Source of the DNA: Planotetraspora thailandica
Lineage (GTDB): Bacteria > Actinomycetota > Actinomycetes > Streptosporangiales > Streptosporangiaceae
Direction of reading: 5' to 3'
Length of the DNA: 64,000 nt
Assembly (NCBI RefSeq): GCF_016863335.1
Contig: NZ_BOOR01000007.1
Span: 310,001 to 374,000 of the forward strand
Shown: in pieces, positions 7,568 through 20,841 of the stretch
Numbering within the stretch: position 1 is the first letter of the stretch
Layout of the letters: each line of letters begins with the position of its first letter
Translations under genes and position numbers: made by a program
The notes under the pieces: generated by a model
What the model was told of the DNA's origin: nothing
Database searches by the model: none
What the model saw: only the letters and a program-made list of their open reading frames with translations

Positions 7568-8835
7568 GCGGCCTGCTCCTCGGCGTTCCTCCACAGGAGG
7601 GCGAACGAGATCAGGTACAGGCTGAGCGCGCTGATCAGGCCGTCGTAGATGAACATGTAGAACAGGACGAGGATCATCACGAGAGTCCCCGCCTGCCCGA
7701 TGGGGCTGCGATCGTGCCAGAACCGGCGTACGGCTCCCGCGAAGAACCCCACGTACAGCAGTGCTCCGGCGAAGCCCTGGCTGATCAGCAACAGCCAGAG
7801 CTGACCGTCACTGCCGAGAGGGGGATGGCCGCACTCGTCGCACCAGCTGGTCTTGCCGGTGGTGATCGTGCGCTGGTTGCCGTAGGCGTTGCGCGTGTTG
7901 CCGTACCCGATGACCGGTGACGACGCGGCGACCCGTACGGTCGACGACACGGTGAAGGCCCTGATGTCGTTGCTGTGCGGGCTGTCGATCCGCTGGGCCA
8001 CGATCGAGCTCAGCGGCGACAGGAGGAACACCGTTCCGGCGAGCGCGGCGGCCGCGCCGACCAGCAGGGGCCGCCCCCGCAGGGCGAGGTAGGCCGCCGA
8101 GATGGCGAGCCCAATCCACAGGCCCCGGTTGAGCGAGTAGACGACGGGCACGGCGGCCAGTGCGAGCAGCGCCACCGCCACCACCCGCCTGTACGGCCCG
8201 CCGTAGGCCCACCAGCCCACCACGAACCAGATGAGCAGCACCGACACGTTGCTGCCCCAGGCGTTGGCCCACTCGAACGGGGCCTCGGGGCGGGGGGAGC
8301 TGTGCCCCAGCACGTGTTGCACCTGGGCGGCGGTCGGATGGATGAGGTTGCGCACGAAGGAGTTGCCGCTCAGCCATTCCGGCAGCACGATCTCCAGCGG
8401 CGAGGTGAACTGGAACCCGGGGGCGACGACGCCCAGCAGCCCTCCGGCGACCGTCGTCACGAACAGCACGCCGAGCATCTTCACCAAGGTGAGCTGCGGC
8501 AACTCCTCGCGGGTGAGGTTGCCCAGGTAGACGACCATGATCACCAGCGAGGCGTAGACGGCCAGGCGGACGAGATAGCCGATGATCCTGCCCGGCCCCA
8601 GTTCGCCGTACGTGCCCTCTGGGCTCTCGGCCAGCGTGACGGCGCTGATGACGTAACCGGCCAGCAGCAACATCCACAGGCCTAAGCCCTTGGGCACCCT
8701 GATCGGCCGCCTCCGCCACAACACGACGGACATCGGCACGGCGAGCACGATCACCGCGAGACCGCCGAGCCCGAGCGCCCACCAGAGGGGATAGCCGATC
8801 AGCAGCGCGGCGACCGGCCAGACGGCAGGTTTCAC
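7564..8835 (-). CDS. O-antigen ligase / Wzy-like polymerase membrane protein
   Basis: 423 residues, ATG start overlapping the stop of the Wzz-like gene. About 10-12 transmembrane segments and a large extracellular loop (about residues 135-200 and again 270-330, with RIDSPHSNDIRAFT) fit the O-antigen ligase/polymerase (Wzy/RfaL) family. It should join flipped repeat units outside the membrane. Neighbours encode the chain-length regulator just upstream and the flippase downstream, the standard Wzx/Wzy set. The family is poorly conserved in sequence, so the call rests on topology and context. Confidence 0.75.
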   Translation of the reverse strand: MKPAVWPVAALLIGYPLWWALGLGGLAVIVLAVPMSVVLWRRRPIRVPKGLGLWMLLLAGYVISAVTLAESPEGTYGELGPGRIIGYLVRLAVYASLVIMVVYLGNLTREELPQLTLVKMLGVLFVTTVAGGLLGVVAPGFQFTSPLEIVLPEWLSGNSFVRNLIHPTAAQVQHVLGHSSPRPEAPFEWANAWGSNVSVLLIWFVVGWWAYGGPYRRVVAVALLALAAVPVVYSLNRGLWIGLAISAAYLALRGRPLLVGAAAALAGTVFLLSPLSSIVAQRIDSPHSNDIRAFTVSSTVRVAASSPVIGYGNTRNAYGNQRTITTGKTSWCDECGHPPLGSDGQLWLLLISQGFAGALLYVGFFAGAVRRFWHDRSPIGQAGTLVMILVLFYMFIYDGLISALSLYLISFALLWRNAEEQAA

Positions 8836-10043
8836 GTGATCGGCTCCGCGGTGTCCGGAACGGGTACCGCCATCCTGGGCGGCAGCGTCACCACGCCCAG
8901 CACCCGCACCCCCTGACGGGCCAGATGCCGTACGGCTCTCGCGATGTCGGCCGAGGTGGTCCGGCCGAGCTCGGCGAGCAGCAGGGCGGCGTCCGGCCGG
9001 GAGCCGCGCCCGGTGACGACGGAGATCGGCGCCAGATGCGCGAGGGCCGCGCCGACGCCCTTGGCCAGGGGCCTGTCGTGACCGCCTCCGCCCAGGCTTT
9101 CGAGCAGCACCGTGTGGTAGCCGTCGCCGAGCGCGGTGACGATGATCGCGGCCAGCTCGTGGAAGACGGTGGCCTTGGGGCGGGGCGGCATCTCGGCGAG
9201 CAGCGGCAGCGCGGTCAGCCGCTCGACGTCGGCCGCCTCCCTGACACGGGTGTCGAGGCGGTCGCGCGCGAACGCCGTCCCCGCGCCCAGGAGAAGACCG
9301 AGGAACAGCCCGCTGCCGAGGTAGATGGGGATGCTGGGGGCGCTGGGCGAGGCAGGCGGGCGGGCCGGGCTGATCACTGTGCCCGGTGTGATCGCGACGG
9401 TCTTGAGCGTGTCGTATTCGACCGTCAGGCTGGACTCCTGCCGCGCCAGTACGGTCCGCCGGTGGGAGGCGATCGTCTGCTCGGCCGAGCCGCGCGGCTG
9501 CGCGAGCACGTCCTTGGCCGCCTTGGCGAGCGCGGCGTTCACCTCGCGGAGCTGGCCGGCGATCGCCTTCTGCTGGGCGGTGAGCGTCTCGGTCGCCGCG
9601 GCGGCGCGATTACGCAGATATGCCTCGGCGAACGCCTGGGCGCCCGCGGCGGCGGATTCCGGATCGCTGGCCGTGAACGAAACAGAAAGAATGGCGGAAT
9701 TGGGCGGCACGTCGACCTCGACGTTTTCCCGTAATGCATCCGAATCCGGATATTTGAGGGCTTGGGCGGCCAAGGAGGCGACGACGCTGGATTGCGCGAT
9801 CTGCGATTCGGTGTCGAGATTGAGCGGTTCCCGCTGGCGCGGGGTGATCATGTTGACCTGTTCCTGCATCCCGGTCGGCAACACCTGCACCTGGGCGGCG
9901 GCGGTGTATTCGACGGGCGTGCGCCACAACAGCGCGGCCCCGCCGAGGGTGCCCGCCACCAGGCACGTCAGTACGGCAGGCCACCGCCTGCGCAGGATCG
10001 ATCCGTACTCCGCGAAGTCTCTGCTGTGCGGTGACAGGACCAT
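8832..10043 (-). CDS. Wzz-type chain-length determinant / polysaccharide co-polymerase
   Basis: 403 residues. Start at ATG 10043, 6 bases after GGGGAG. A first membrane helix (about residues 25-45, AVLTCLVAGTLGGAALL) is followed by an extracytoplasmic Wzz region with long helices rich in Ala/Gln (about 100-200), then a second helix (IYLGSGLFLGLLLGAGTAF) and a C-terminal cytoplasmic domain. That domain resembles the BY-kinase partner of actinobacterial Wzz proteins but shows no intact Walker A motif. It should set chain length and organise the polymerase. First gene of the six-gene operon. Confidence 0.82.
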   Translation of the reverse strand: MVLSPHSRDFAEYGSILRRRWPAVLTCLVAGTLGGAALLWRTPVEYTAAAQVQVLPTGMQEQVNMITPRQREPLNLDTESQIAQSSVVASLAAQALKYPDSDALRENVEVDVPPNSAILSVSFTASDPESAAAGAQAFAEAYLRNRAAAATETLTAQQKAIAGQLREVNAALAKAAKDVLAQPRGSAEQTIASHRRTVLARQESSLTVEYDTLKTVAITPGTVISPARPPASPSAPSIPIYLGSGLFLGLLLGAGTAFARDRLDTRVREAADVERLTALPLLAEMPPRPKATVFHELAAIIVTALGDGYHTVLLESLGGGGHDRPLAKGVGAALAHLAPISVVTGRGSRPDAALLLAELGRTTSADIARAVRHLARQGVRVLGVVTLPPRMAVPVPDTAEPIT

Positions 10044-10332
10044 GGACAACTCCCCGTGCCGTCTTTCCGTGCCCTCGAGGGCGCGTCCGCGATCTCATGT
10101 GGAAATCGAGATCGTGGGCTCGGTGTCGAACTATAAGGCGGTAGCAGGTTTTCCCCATCCACTATTGAAGATTTTCTACGCAAGAATGGCCGGATACCCG
10201 CCCATTTTTCATGGATATTTCGGGACAGATGAGTTGGCAAGAATGGCCCTCCGGCATCCCTCGGTTGATGGGAAGGTGAACCACCGCGGCTCTGGAATCA
10301 CACGGCGGGGATCACAGGCAAGGAGGGGTACG
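10044..10332. promoter_or_regulatory. Divergent control region of the polysaccharide operon and GH26-like gene
   Basis: This 289-base stretch separates two divergent starts and is less GC-rich than its surroundings (10130-10250). It contains an exact 12-base direct repeat GCAAGAATGGCC at 10180-10191 and 10237-10248. The ribosome site AGGAGG (10321-10326) lies 6 bases before the GH26-like GTG. No clear -35/-10 pair stands out. Confidence 0.4.
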
Positions 10333-11400
10333 GTGCGACGAAATGGGGGCGCCGGCCTGGCCGCACTGGCCGGCTTGGCCGTACTGGCGGGGGGATGCCT
10401 GGCGGGGTGCTCCGCCGCGTCCGGCACGTCACGAGGGGTCGGGACGTTCCTCGACCAGACGCGCAAGACTCCGGGTGTCACGAGCTGCGCCGTGACGGAC
10501 AAGCTCATCCCGACGTGCGGGGCGTGGTGGGGGATCGCGCCCGACGTCTTCTCGGGCAGGGGGCCGGTCCAGGCGGTCGAGATGGCCGAGCGCAGGATGG
10601 GCCGCAGGGCCGACATCGTGCACGTGTACCACCGGGGAGGCGAGCTGTTCCCCACCCCTCAGGAGCGGCTGATCGCCCGGGGGCCCCGGCTGCTGCTGAT
10701 CAACTGGAAGCCGTCGCTGGAGCACAGCTGGGCCGACGTGGCCCGTGGAGCGGTGGACACCCGCATCGACACGCTGGCCGACCACATCAACCGCACCTTC
10801 CCCGGGCGCTTCTTCCTCACCATCCACCACGAGCCCGAAGACGACGTGCGGGCAGGCTCGGGCTTCTCGGCCAACGACTATGCGGCGATGTACCGGCACG
10901 TCGTCACCAGGCTCCGCAGCCGGGGCGTGGACAACGCGGTAACCGTCATGACGTACATGGGCGCGCCCAACTGGGCGTCGAAGCCATGGTTCGACGAGCT
11001 CTACCCGGGTGACGACGTGGTCGACTGGGTCGCCATCGACCCCTACGCCGACGACCGGGTGTCCGACTTCGCCGGCCTGGTCAACAAGACCCGGCCCGAC
11101 TACCCCAGGTGGCCGGGCTTCTACCGGTGGATGCAGGCACGCTTCCCGGCCAAGCCGATCATGATCGCGGAGTGGGGGGCCTTCGAGCGTTCGCGCGATC
11201 CCCGGTTCAAGCGCGACTTCTTCTCCTCCGTCGCGCGGCAGATCGACAACTACCCGCAGATCAAGGCACTGGTGTATTTCGACTCGCCGGTGGCGCCCCG
11301 GGGCGACACCAGGTTCGACACCACCCCCGGGGCCACCAAGGCGTTCAGTGATCTCGCGCGGGAGCGGGAGTTCAGCGGCACCCGCGTCCCCACGCGCTGA
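10333..11400 (+). CDS. Secreted GH26-like glycoside hydrolase (lipoprotein)
   Basis: 355 residues from GTG 10333 (AGGAGG 6 bases upstream). A signal peptide ends in two candidate lipobox cysteines (Cys22, Cys26; LAGC). The body looks like a (beta/alpha)8 clan-A hydrolase: IHHEPED places Glu167 as acid/base candidate and MIAEWGAFE places Glu280 as nucleophile candidate, the arrangement in GH26 mannanases and related exopolysaccharide hydrolases. Length fits one catalytic domain without a carbohydrate-binding module. Divergent from the polymer export operon, it may trim or release the polymer made there. Substrate is not known. Confidence 0.78.
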   Translation: MRRNGGAGLAALAGLAVLAGGCLAGCSAASGTSRGVGTFLDQTRKTPGVTSCAVTDKLIPTCGAWWGIAPDVFSGRGPVQAVEMAERRMGRRADIVHVYHRGGELFPTPQERLIARGPRLLLINWKPSLEHSWADVARGAVDTRIDTLADHINRTFPGRFFLTIHHEPEDDVRAGSGFSANDYAAMYRHVVTRLRSRGVDNAVTVMTYMGAPNWASKPWFDELYPGDDVVDWVAIDPYADDRVSDFAGLVNKTRPDYPRWPGFYRWMQARFPAKPIMIAEWGAFERSRDPRFKRDFFSSVARQIDNYPQIKALVYFDSPVAPRGDTRFDTTPGATKAFSDLAREREFSGTRVPTR

Positions 11401-11422
11401 CGCGCGACCACCATGAGGGTGG

Positions 11423-12640
11423 TCAACGCACCCAGCCGCCCGAGATGAGCAGGTTCAGTACCGCGCTCACCGAACGCTCGACGCTCATGTCCGTCGTGTC
11501 CAGCACGAGTTCGGCGTCGTCGGGCTCCTCGTAGGGGTCGGAGATGCCGGTGAACTCCGGGATCACCCCCGCGCGCGCCTTGGCGTACAAGCCCTTCCTG
11601 TCGCGGCGTTCGCACTCTTCGAGCGGCGTGGCCACGTGGATGAGCAGGAAGTCGGCGCCGACCTCCTCCACCATGGCCCTGACCTCCTCGCGGGTGGCGT
11701 CGTACGGCGCGATCGGCGCGCAGATGGCCAGGCCGCCGTGCCGGGCGACCTCGGCGGCGACGAAGCCGATGCGCCGGATGTTCAGGTCGCGGTCCTCGCG
11801 CGAGAAGGTGAGCCCCGCGGACAGCAGCTGCCGGACCACGTCGCCGTCCAGATAGGTGACCGTGCGCCCGCCCCGCTCCAGCAGCGTGTCGCGCAGGCCC
11901 CGGGCGATCGTCGACTTCCCCGATCCGGACAGGCCGGTGAAGAACACGACGAGGCCGCGCCGGTGCGGCGGCCCCGGGATCACCACGGGCGCCGGCCCCG
12001 CATAGTGTTCGGTCGCGCCGTAGTTGCGGGCCACATGCTCGCGCAGCTCCAGGTCGATCTCGGTGTCCTCGCGGGGAGCCAGCGGCACGGCGACCACCGT
12101 GGAGCCGGCCAGCTTCCGCGACGCCGCGAGTGCCGCGCGAACCAGCGCGGGGCCGTCCTCGCCGAAGACCAGCGGCATCAGCAGGATCGTCGCCTCCAGT
12201 TCGTCGGCGGTCGCCGCCACGTCCTCCAGCGTCGTCGAGTCGAGCGGGCCGCGCATGGTGACGGCGAGCACCTCGCCGTCCGGCAGGTCCTTGCGGACCT
12301 CGTCGGGCGTACGGCGAAGCCGCGCGAACGGGCCGTAGGAGGGGGCGTCGAGCGCTTCTACCGGCCCGGCCGCGTGGTGGCCGTCGCGCTCTTCCACGGT
12401 GAGCACGGCCACCACCGCGCCCTCCGGGTCCTTGAGCGTCACCCGGTCGCCGGGCCGGATCTCGTCGGGAAGGGCGATGGTGATCGGGTCGGGCCACGGC
12501 GTCCCGTCGGACAGCCGGCCGGCGGCGGCCACCTCGTTCGCGTCCGCCGAGGTCAGGAAGCCGGTCAGCGGCGCGTACGCCCCGGAGAGCAGCAGCTCCA
12601 GGTCGGCCAGCTCCCGTGCGTCGGGAGTCCACTCAGTCAT
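11423..12640 (-). CDS. cysC: APS kinase with degenerate ATP-sulfurylase-like N-terminus
   Basis: 405 residues. Start at ATG 12640 because TPDARELADLELLLSG is the usual N-terminus of sulfurylase-type domains. Residues 1-215 resemble the PUA-like and catalytic parts of ATP sulfurylase (SGAYAPLTGFL), but the QxRNPxH and GH active-site motifs are absent. Residues 229-405 form a complete adenylylsulfate kinase: P-loop GLSGSGKS (236-243), YLDGDVVRQ, REDRDLNIRRI and FTGISDPYEEP. It phosphorylates APS to PAPS, the donor for the two sulfotransferases of this locus. Its placement suggests dedicated PAPS supply rather than assimilation. No cysD/cysN is in the window. Confidence 0.88.
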   Translation of the reverse strand: MTEWTPDARELADLELLLSGAYAPLTGFLTSADANEVAAAGRLSDGTPWPDPITIALPDEIRPGDRVTLKDPEGAVVAVLTVEERDGHHAAGPVEALDAPSYGPFARLRRTPDEVRKDLPDGEVLAVTMRGPLDSTTLEDVAATADELEATILLMPLVFGEDGPALVRAALAASRKLAGSTVVAVPLAPREDTEIDLELREHVARNYGATEHYAGPAPVVIPGPPHRRGLVVFFTGLSGSGKSTIARGLRDTLLERGGRTVTYLDGDVVRQLLSAGLTFSREDRDLNIRRIGFVAAEVARHGGLAICAPIAPYDATREEVRAMVEEVGADFLLIHVATPLEECERRDRKGLYAKARAGVIPEFTGISDPYEEPDDAELVLDTTDMSVERSVSAVLNLLISGGWVR

Positions 12641-12811
12641 TCGTCCGTTCCGATCGTCGCCCGCGGGCATAGCGGGAAGGCGTGTGCGGCGTCTAGAAGC
12701 CGACAGTATTCCGTGGACAGGACGGTGGAACCCGGAGGCGAGCGACGTTTCCCGGATCGGCGTCGCCGACACGGCTGAGCGGCGGCGAAATCCAACTCCG
12801 AGGAGACCGGC

Positions 12812-13543
12812 TCAAATCAGTCGGGCGAAGTGGTTCTGGGGTTTGCGGATGACCATGCTGATCTCGTCGGCCTTGTCGGTGAGCCGGTCGCCGGACAGCG
12901 CACTTACGATGCCGCAGGCCGTCTTGACCAGCCCGGCGTGCGGGCCGCGCCGGGCCGGTCCGCTCGTCTTCGTGTAGTCCTCGGCGATCATCAGGCCACG
13001 CATCAGGCAGTAGGTCTGGATGCCCTCCCGGGAGACCAGGGGCTCGTACACCGCGGGCAGCGGGCCGACGGTGCCGGCGGGCGCCAGGGCCTTCCAGAGC
13101 AGGCCGCGCAGCCATGAGGGCGCCATCCTGTCGCAGAAGCCGTACGCGGACCTGCGGTCCCTGGCCCGAACGAGCAGCAGCCCCCCGGGCCGCAAGCCCG
13201 CGATGAGGCGGTCGAGGACGAGTTCGGCATTGTGGATGCGCTCCAGCAGGAAGGACACGTAGATCACGTCGTAGGACCGGGGAGCGATGGGGACGGCACG
13301 CATGTCGTCGAGGTAATAGGCGTCGAGATCCTGGCGGGAGACGGTGTGGGCCCGCAGCGGCGGGAGGTCCTCGTCCACTCCCGTGACCAGGGGGTCGCCG
13401 CGGCGGGCGTCGAGCGTGCCGCCGCCCCCGCACCCGGCGATCAGGATGTCGAGCCGGCGTCCCAGCTGCTCGGTCCACTGCTCGCGCACACGCTGGCTGA
13501 ACACGTCGTCCTCGTCCACGGGCGACCACTGAACCTCAGGCAT
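12812..13543 (-). CDS. SAM-dependent methyltransferase
   Basis: 243 residues from ATG 13543. A -10 box TACTCT (13551-13556) lies 7 bases before this ATG, supporting leaderless translation; ATG 13561 would give six more residues. The class I fold is marked by motif I DILIAGCGGGGTLDA, an acidic motif II region (TGVDEDL), a YDVIYVSFLLERIHN post-motif and LRPGGLLLVRARD. The second half has an ARRGPHAGLVKTACG region that is not diagnostic. It probably methylates a sugar or small molecule of the neighbouring polysaccharide locus, by context only. Confidence 0.75.
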   Translation of the reverse strand: MPEVQWSPVDEDDVFSQRVREQWTEQLGRRLDILIAGCGGGGTLDARRGDPLVTGVDEDLPPLRAHTVSRQDLDAYYLDDMRAVPIAPRSYDVIYVSFLLERIHNAELVLDRLIAGLRPGGLLLVRARDRRSAYGFCDRMAPSWLRGLLWKALAPAGTVGPLPAVYEPLVSREGIQTYCLMRGLMIAEDYTKTSGPARRGPHAGLVKTACGIVSALSGDRLTDKADEISMVIRKPQNHFARLI

Positions 13544-13717
13544 GAAACAGAGAGTAGTCATCTGATTGCGGCAGGCGACGTATTTGGCCCGCCGGGGTTT
13601 CAACGGTCGCAGGGCTCCCTGCCCGGTGCACGGCCGGACGGGCGTAGCCTGGTTACCCCCGGTCCAGTTCTGGCCCGGGGCCGTTTCGCTTGCCGTCGTG
13701 GGGCTCTGAAGGCATCA

Positions 13718-17212
<3,495 letters not shown>

Positions 17213-17307
17213 CCGCGGATCGGCGGTCTCAGGGCGCTCGCGCGAGATCGCGCAAAATACAGAAAATCGGCACAATTGCCTGACCGGTGTCGTCGGGAGG
17301 ATCGTTC

Positions 17308-17964
17308 GTGAAGTCATATGTACTGCGCGCCGTCGTGGCCGCGGCGGTTGCAGGAGTGGCGCTGAGCGGCTGTGGCGGCCCCGTGCAGGCCGGTGCCGCG
17401 GCCCTCGTGGGCGATGAGCGCATCTCCGCCAGCGACCTGAACGCCACCATCGACGCGTTCCGCAAGGACCTGGCCGCGAACAAGATGACCGAGCAGCAGC
17501 TCCAGCTCTCGCTCCCGCTGCCCCAGATGATCTTGCTCAACATGGCCAACAACAAGCAGTTCGAAGAGCTTGCCCAGCAGAAGGGGATCACGGTCCCCCA
17601 GGGGGAGGTCGACGCCTGGATCGCCCAGCAGGGCGGGCAGGAGCAGATCGACAAGGCCCTGCTCGCGAGCGGCATCCCGCTGTCGAACGGCGGCGACGCC
17701 GTCCGCGCGGTGATCATCCGAACCGACCTCATGCAGCAGTACGGGGCCGGCGCCGATGAGCAGAGCCAGCAGGCCGCCCTGGCGAAGGTCACCCAGGAGG
17801 CCGACGCCAAGGTGCCGCTGCGCTTCAGCCCGCGGTACGGCAAGTTCGACCCGCAGCAGGGCTTCCTGCCCGACACGCGTTTCGGCGCCGTGGCCAAGCC
17901 TGCCCCCGTCGCCCCCGCCCCAGACGCCGGTGCTCCGGACGCCACCGCCCCAGACGCCGGCTGA
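17308..17964 (+). CDS. SurA N-terminal-like lipoprotein
   Basis: 218 residues. GTG 17308 lies 7 bases after GGGAGG. The signal peptide ends with the lipobox LSGC (Cys24), so the protein is probably lipid-anchored outside the membrane. The body has the helical layout of SurA/trigger-factor-like chaperones (AALVGDERISASDLNATID, then Gln-rich helices), without a rotamase domain, and ends in an Ala/Pro/Asp-rich tail. A similar lipoprotein is commonly found between mfd and mazG in actinomycetes. A role in folding exported proteins is inferred. Confidence 0.82.
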   Translation: MKSYVLRAVVAAAVAGVALSGCGGPVQAGAAALVGDERISASDLNATIDAFRKDLAANKMTEQQLQLSLPLPQMILLNMANNKQFEELAQQKGITVPQGEVDAWIAQQGGQEQIDKALLASGIPLSNGGDAVRAVIIRTDLMQQYGAGADEQSQQAALAKVTQEADAKVPLRFSPRYGKFDPQQGFLPDTRFGAVAKPAPVAPAPDAGAPDATAPDAG

Positions 17965-17978
17965 CCCCCCCTTTGGGT

Positions 17979-18200
17979 GTGATCATGCAGAAGTTCGGGA
18001 CCAGGCATACGGACCTGCGCAAACTCGTGTGGTGATCATGCAGAAGTTCGGAGAGCGCCTGGCTGACGTGCACCGACGCGTCTCGTGATCATGCAGAAGT
18101 TCGGGGCCGGCCGTACTGACCTGGTCGTTCACCGAGCGTGATCATGCAGAAGTTCGCGCAAATGGCCTCTGACGTGCGGACTCGTGCGGCGTGATCATGC
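17979..18200 (+). repeat. 53-bp periodic repeat array, rightward arm (5 copies)
   Basis: Five copies of GTGATCATGCAGAAGTTCGG start at 17979, 18032, 18085, 18138 and 18191, each exactly 53 bases after the last. Copies 1-3 are identical, copy 4 differs in the last base, and copy 5 keeps only the first 10 bases. The four 33-base intervals differ in sequence, but all carry GAC (three of them CTGAC) at the same offset, interval positions 14-16. 53 bases is almost five helical turns, so all sites face the same side. The array fills the gap between the lipoprotein gene and mazG. It is not a CRISPR: no cas genes, and the intervals share a motif. Confidence 0.93.
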
Positions 18201-18251
18201 ACGAGACGGCGTTCGGAGCCCGGGTCGCCTACGGAGGCAGGTGCCAGGGGG

Positions 18252-18377
18252 TCTGGCAACTGCATGATCACGGTTGGCGTTTCCCCTGGTGGTGTGGTCA
18301 TTCGGCGAACTTCTGCATGATCACGAAAATTGAATCCGCTGGTCAGACGGCAAGCGAGCGAACTTCTGCATGATCAC
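18252..18377 (-). repeat. 53-bp periodic repeat array, leftward arm (3 copies)
   Basis: Reverse-complement copies of the same 20-base unit end at 18271, 18324 and 18377, again exactly 53 bases apart. The outer two (18305-18324 and 18358-18377) match all 20 positions of the GC-ending version. The innermost (18252-18271) keeps only the first 12 bases of the unit. The interval between the outer two has CTGACC at the same offset as in the rightward arm. The arms converge on a 51-base centre (18201-18251) and both lose sequence in their innermost copy. The last copy ends 13 bases before the mazG ribosome site. Confidence 0.9.
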
Positions 18378-18406
18378 GCGTAAACGGGGTGGAGGAGGAG
18401 TAGGCG

Positions 18407-19405
18407 ATGAGCTTGGTGGTTGTCACCACGTCGGCGCGGGTGGCTCCTGGGTTGTTGTCCCGTCAGGCGTGGACGGCGCTCGAAACCGGACGCGTGCTCA
18501 CCGGCTCGGCCGCGCATCCTTGCCTGCCCTACCTGGCGGAGGCCGGAATCGACGTCCAGGTCGTCACGCCCGACGCCGCCGCGCTGGCCGGCGAGAGCCG
18601 TACGGACACGATCGTGTGGCTCGCGGCGCAGGACGGCGACGAGGACCTGATGCGGGCGGTCGGTTATGTGGCCGTCGCCATGACCGATCCGCCCGAGATC
18701 GAGGTGATCCCCGGCTCCTATGACCTGCCGGGTGCCCGCCTGCTCGACCTCGTCCAGGTCATGGACCGGCTCCGCCGTGAATGCCCGTGGGACCGCAAGC
18801 AGACCCATGAGTCGCTCGTGCCCTATCTCGTCGAAGAGGCCTACGAGGTGCTGGAGACGATCGGCGAGGGCGACTATACGGCGCTCAGGGAGGAACTCGG
18901 CGACCTGCTGCTCCAGGTGATGTTCCATTCTCGGCTCGCCCAGGAGCGGGGCCCTGATGAGGGCTTCGACATCGACGACGTCGCGGCGGGAATCGTCGCC
19001 AAGCTGGTCCGCCGCCACCCGCACGTCTTCGCCGACACGAAGGTGTCCGGCGAGGGTGAGGTGAGCGACAACTGGGAGACCATCAAGGCGGCCGAGCGCG
19101 CGGCCAAGGGCGAGGTCGAGTCGGTGCTGAGCGGCGTGCCTTCAGGGCAGCCCGCGCTTCCGCTCGCGGCCCAGCTGCTCCGCCGGGCCGAGCGGGCCGG
19201 GGCGCCCGCCGAGTTCGCCGACGACCTGCCCGGTGTGCTGGGCGCGCGTCTGTTCGACCTTGTACGGCTCGGCCAGGCGGAGGGGCTCGATCCCGAGGTG
19301 GAACTGAGGAACGCGGCCCGCGAATACCGGCGGCGGGTGGAGGATTGGGACGCCGTGCGGAAGGCTGGCGTCTCGGGCCCTGAGACGCCTGATGAAGATT
19401 CGTGA
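18407..19405 (+). CDS. mazG: MazG nucleoside triphosphate pyrophosphohydrolase
   Basis: 332 residues, ATG 18407 six bases after a strong GGAGGAGGAG. The N-terminal 100 residues form an extra region common in actinobacterial MazG. The catalytic MazG domain follows: LRRECPWDRKQTHESLVPYL, then the metal-binding EEAYEVLETI and EELGDLLLQVMFHS helices. A degenerate second MazG-like half with LFDLVRLGQAEGLDPE lies near the end. It hydrolyses NTPs or dNTPs to monophosphates and PPi, cleaning the nucleotide pool. The upstream gap holds the 53-bp repeat array. Confidence 0.95.
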   Translation: MSLVVVTTSARVAPGLLSRQAWTALETGRVLTGSAAHPCLPYLAEAGIDVQVVTPDAAALAGESRTDTIVWLAAQDGDEDLMRAVGYVAVAMTDPPEIEVIPGSYDLPGARLLDLVQVMDRLRRECPWDRKQTHESLVPYLVEEAYEVLETIGEGDYTALREELGDLLLQVMFHSRLAQERGPDEGFDIDDVAAGIVAKLVRRHPHVFADTKVSGEGEVSDNWETIKAAERAAKGEVESVLSGVPSGQPALPLAAQLLRRAERAGAPAEFADDLPGVLGARLFDLVRLGQAEGLDPEVELRNAAREYRRRVEDWDAVRKAGVSGPETPDEDS

Positions 19406-19491
19406 GACCGCGGGTGAAATCGGCACGCCGTAGCAGTACCGCTGAGTAGGACCGGTAGGCTCGGGTGGCAAACTGCCCGCGACTTTGCTAG

Positions 19492-20781
<1,290 letters not shown>

Positions 20782-20841
20782 CCTGACGGCGCTGCGGGGC
20801 CGTACGGACAGGCAGGTGGAAACCGGAAGGGGTGGTTCGCG

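Noticed and set aside
18191-18373. 60-codon frame inside the repeat array
   Set aside because: Its start and end lie in the repeats themselves and there is no ribosome site or recognisable product.
17979-18377. CRISPR array reading of the 53-base periodic repeats
   Set aside because: Repeat is 20 bases with constant 33-base intervals, but it reverses orientation, intervals share a TGAC box at a fixed place, and no cas gene is within the window.
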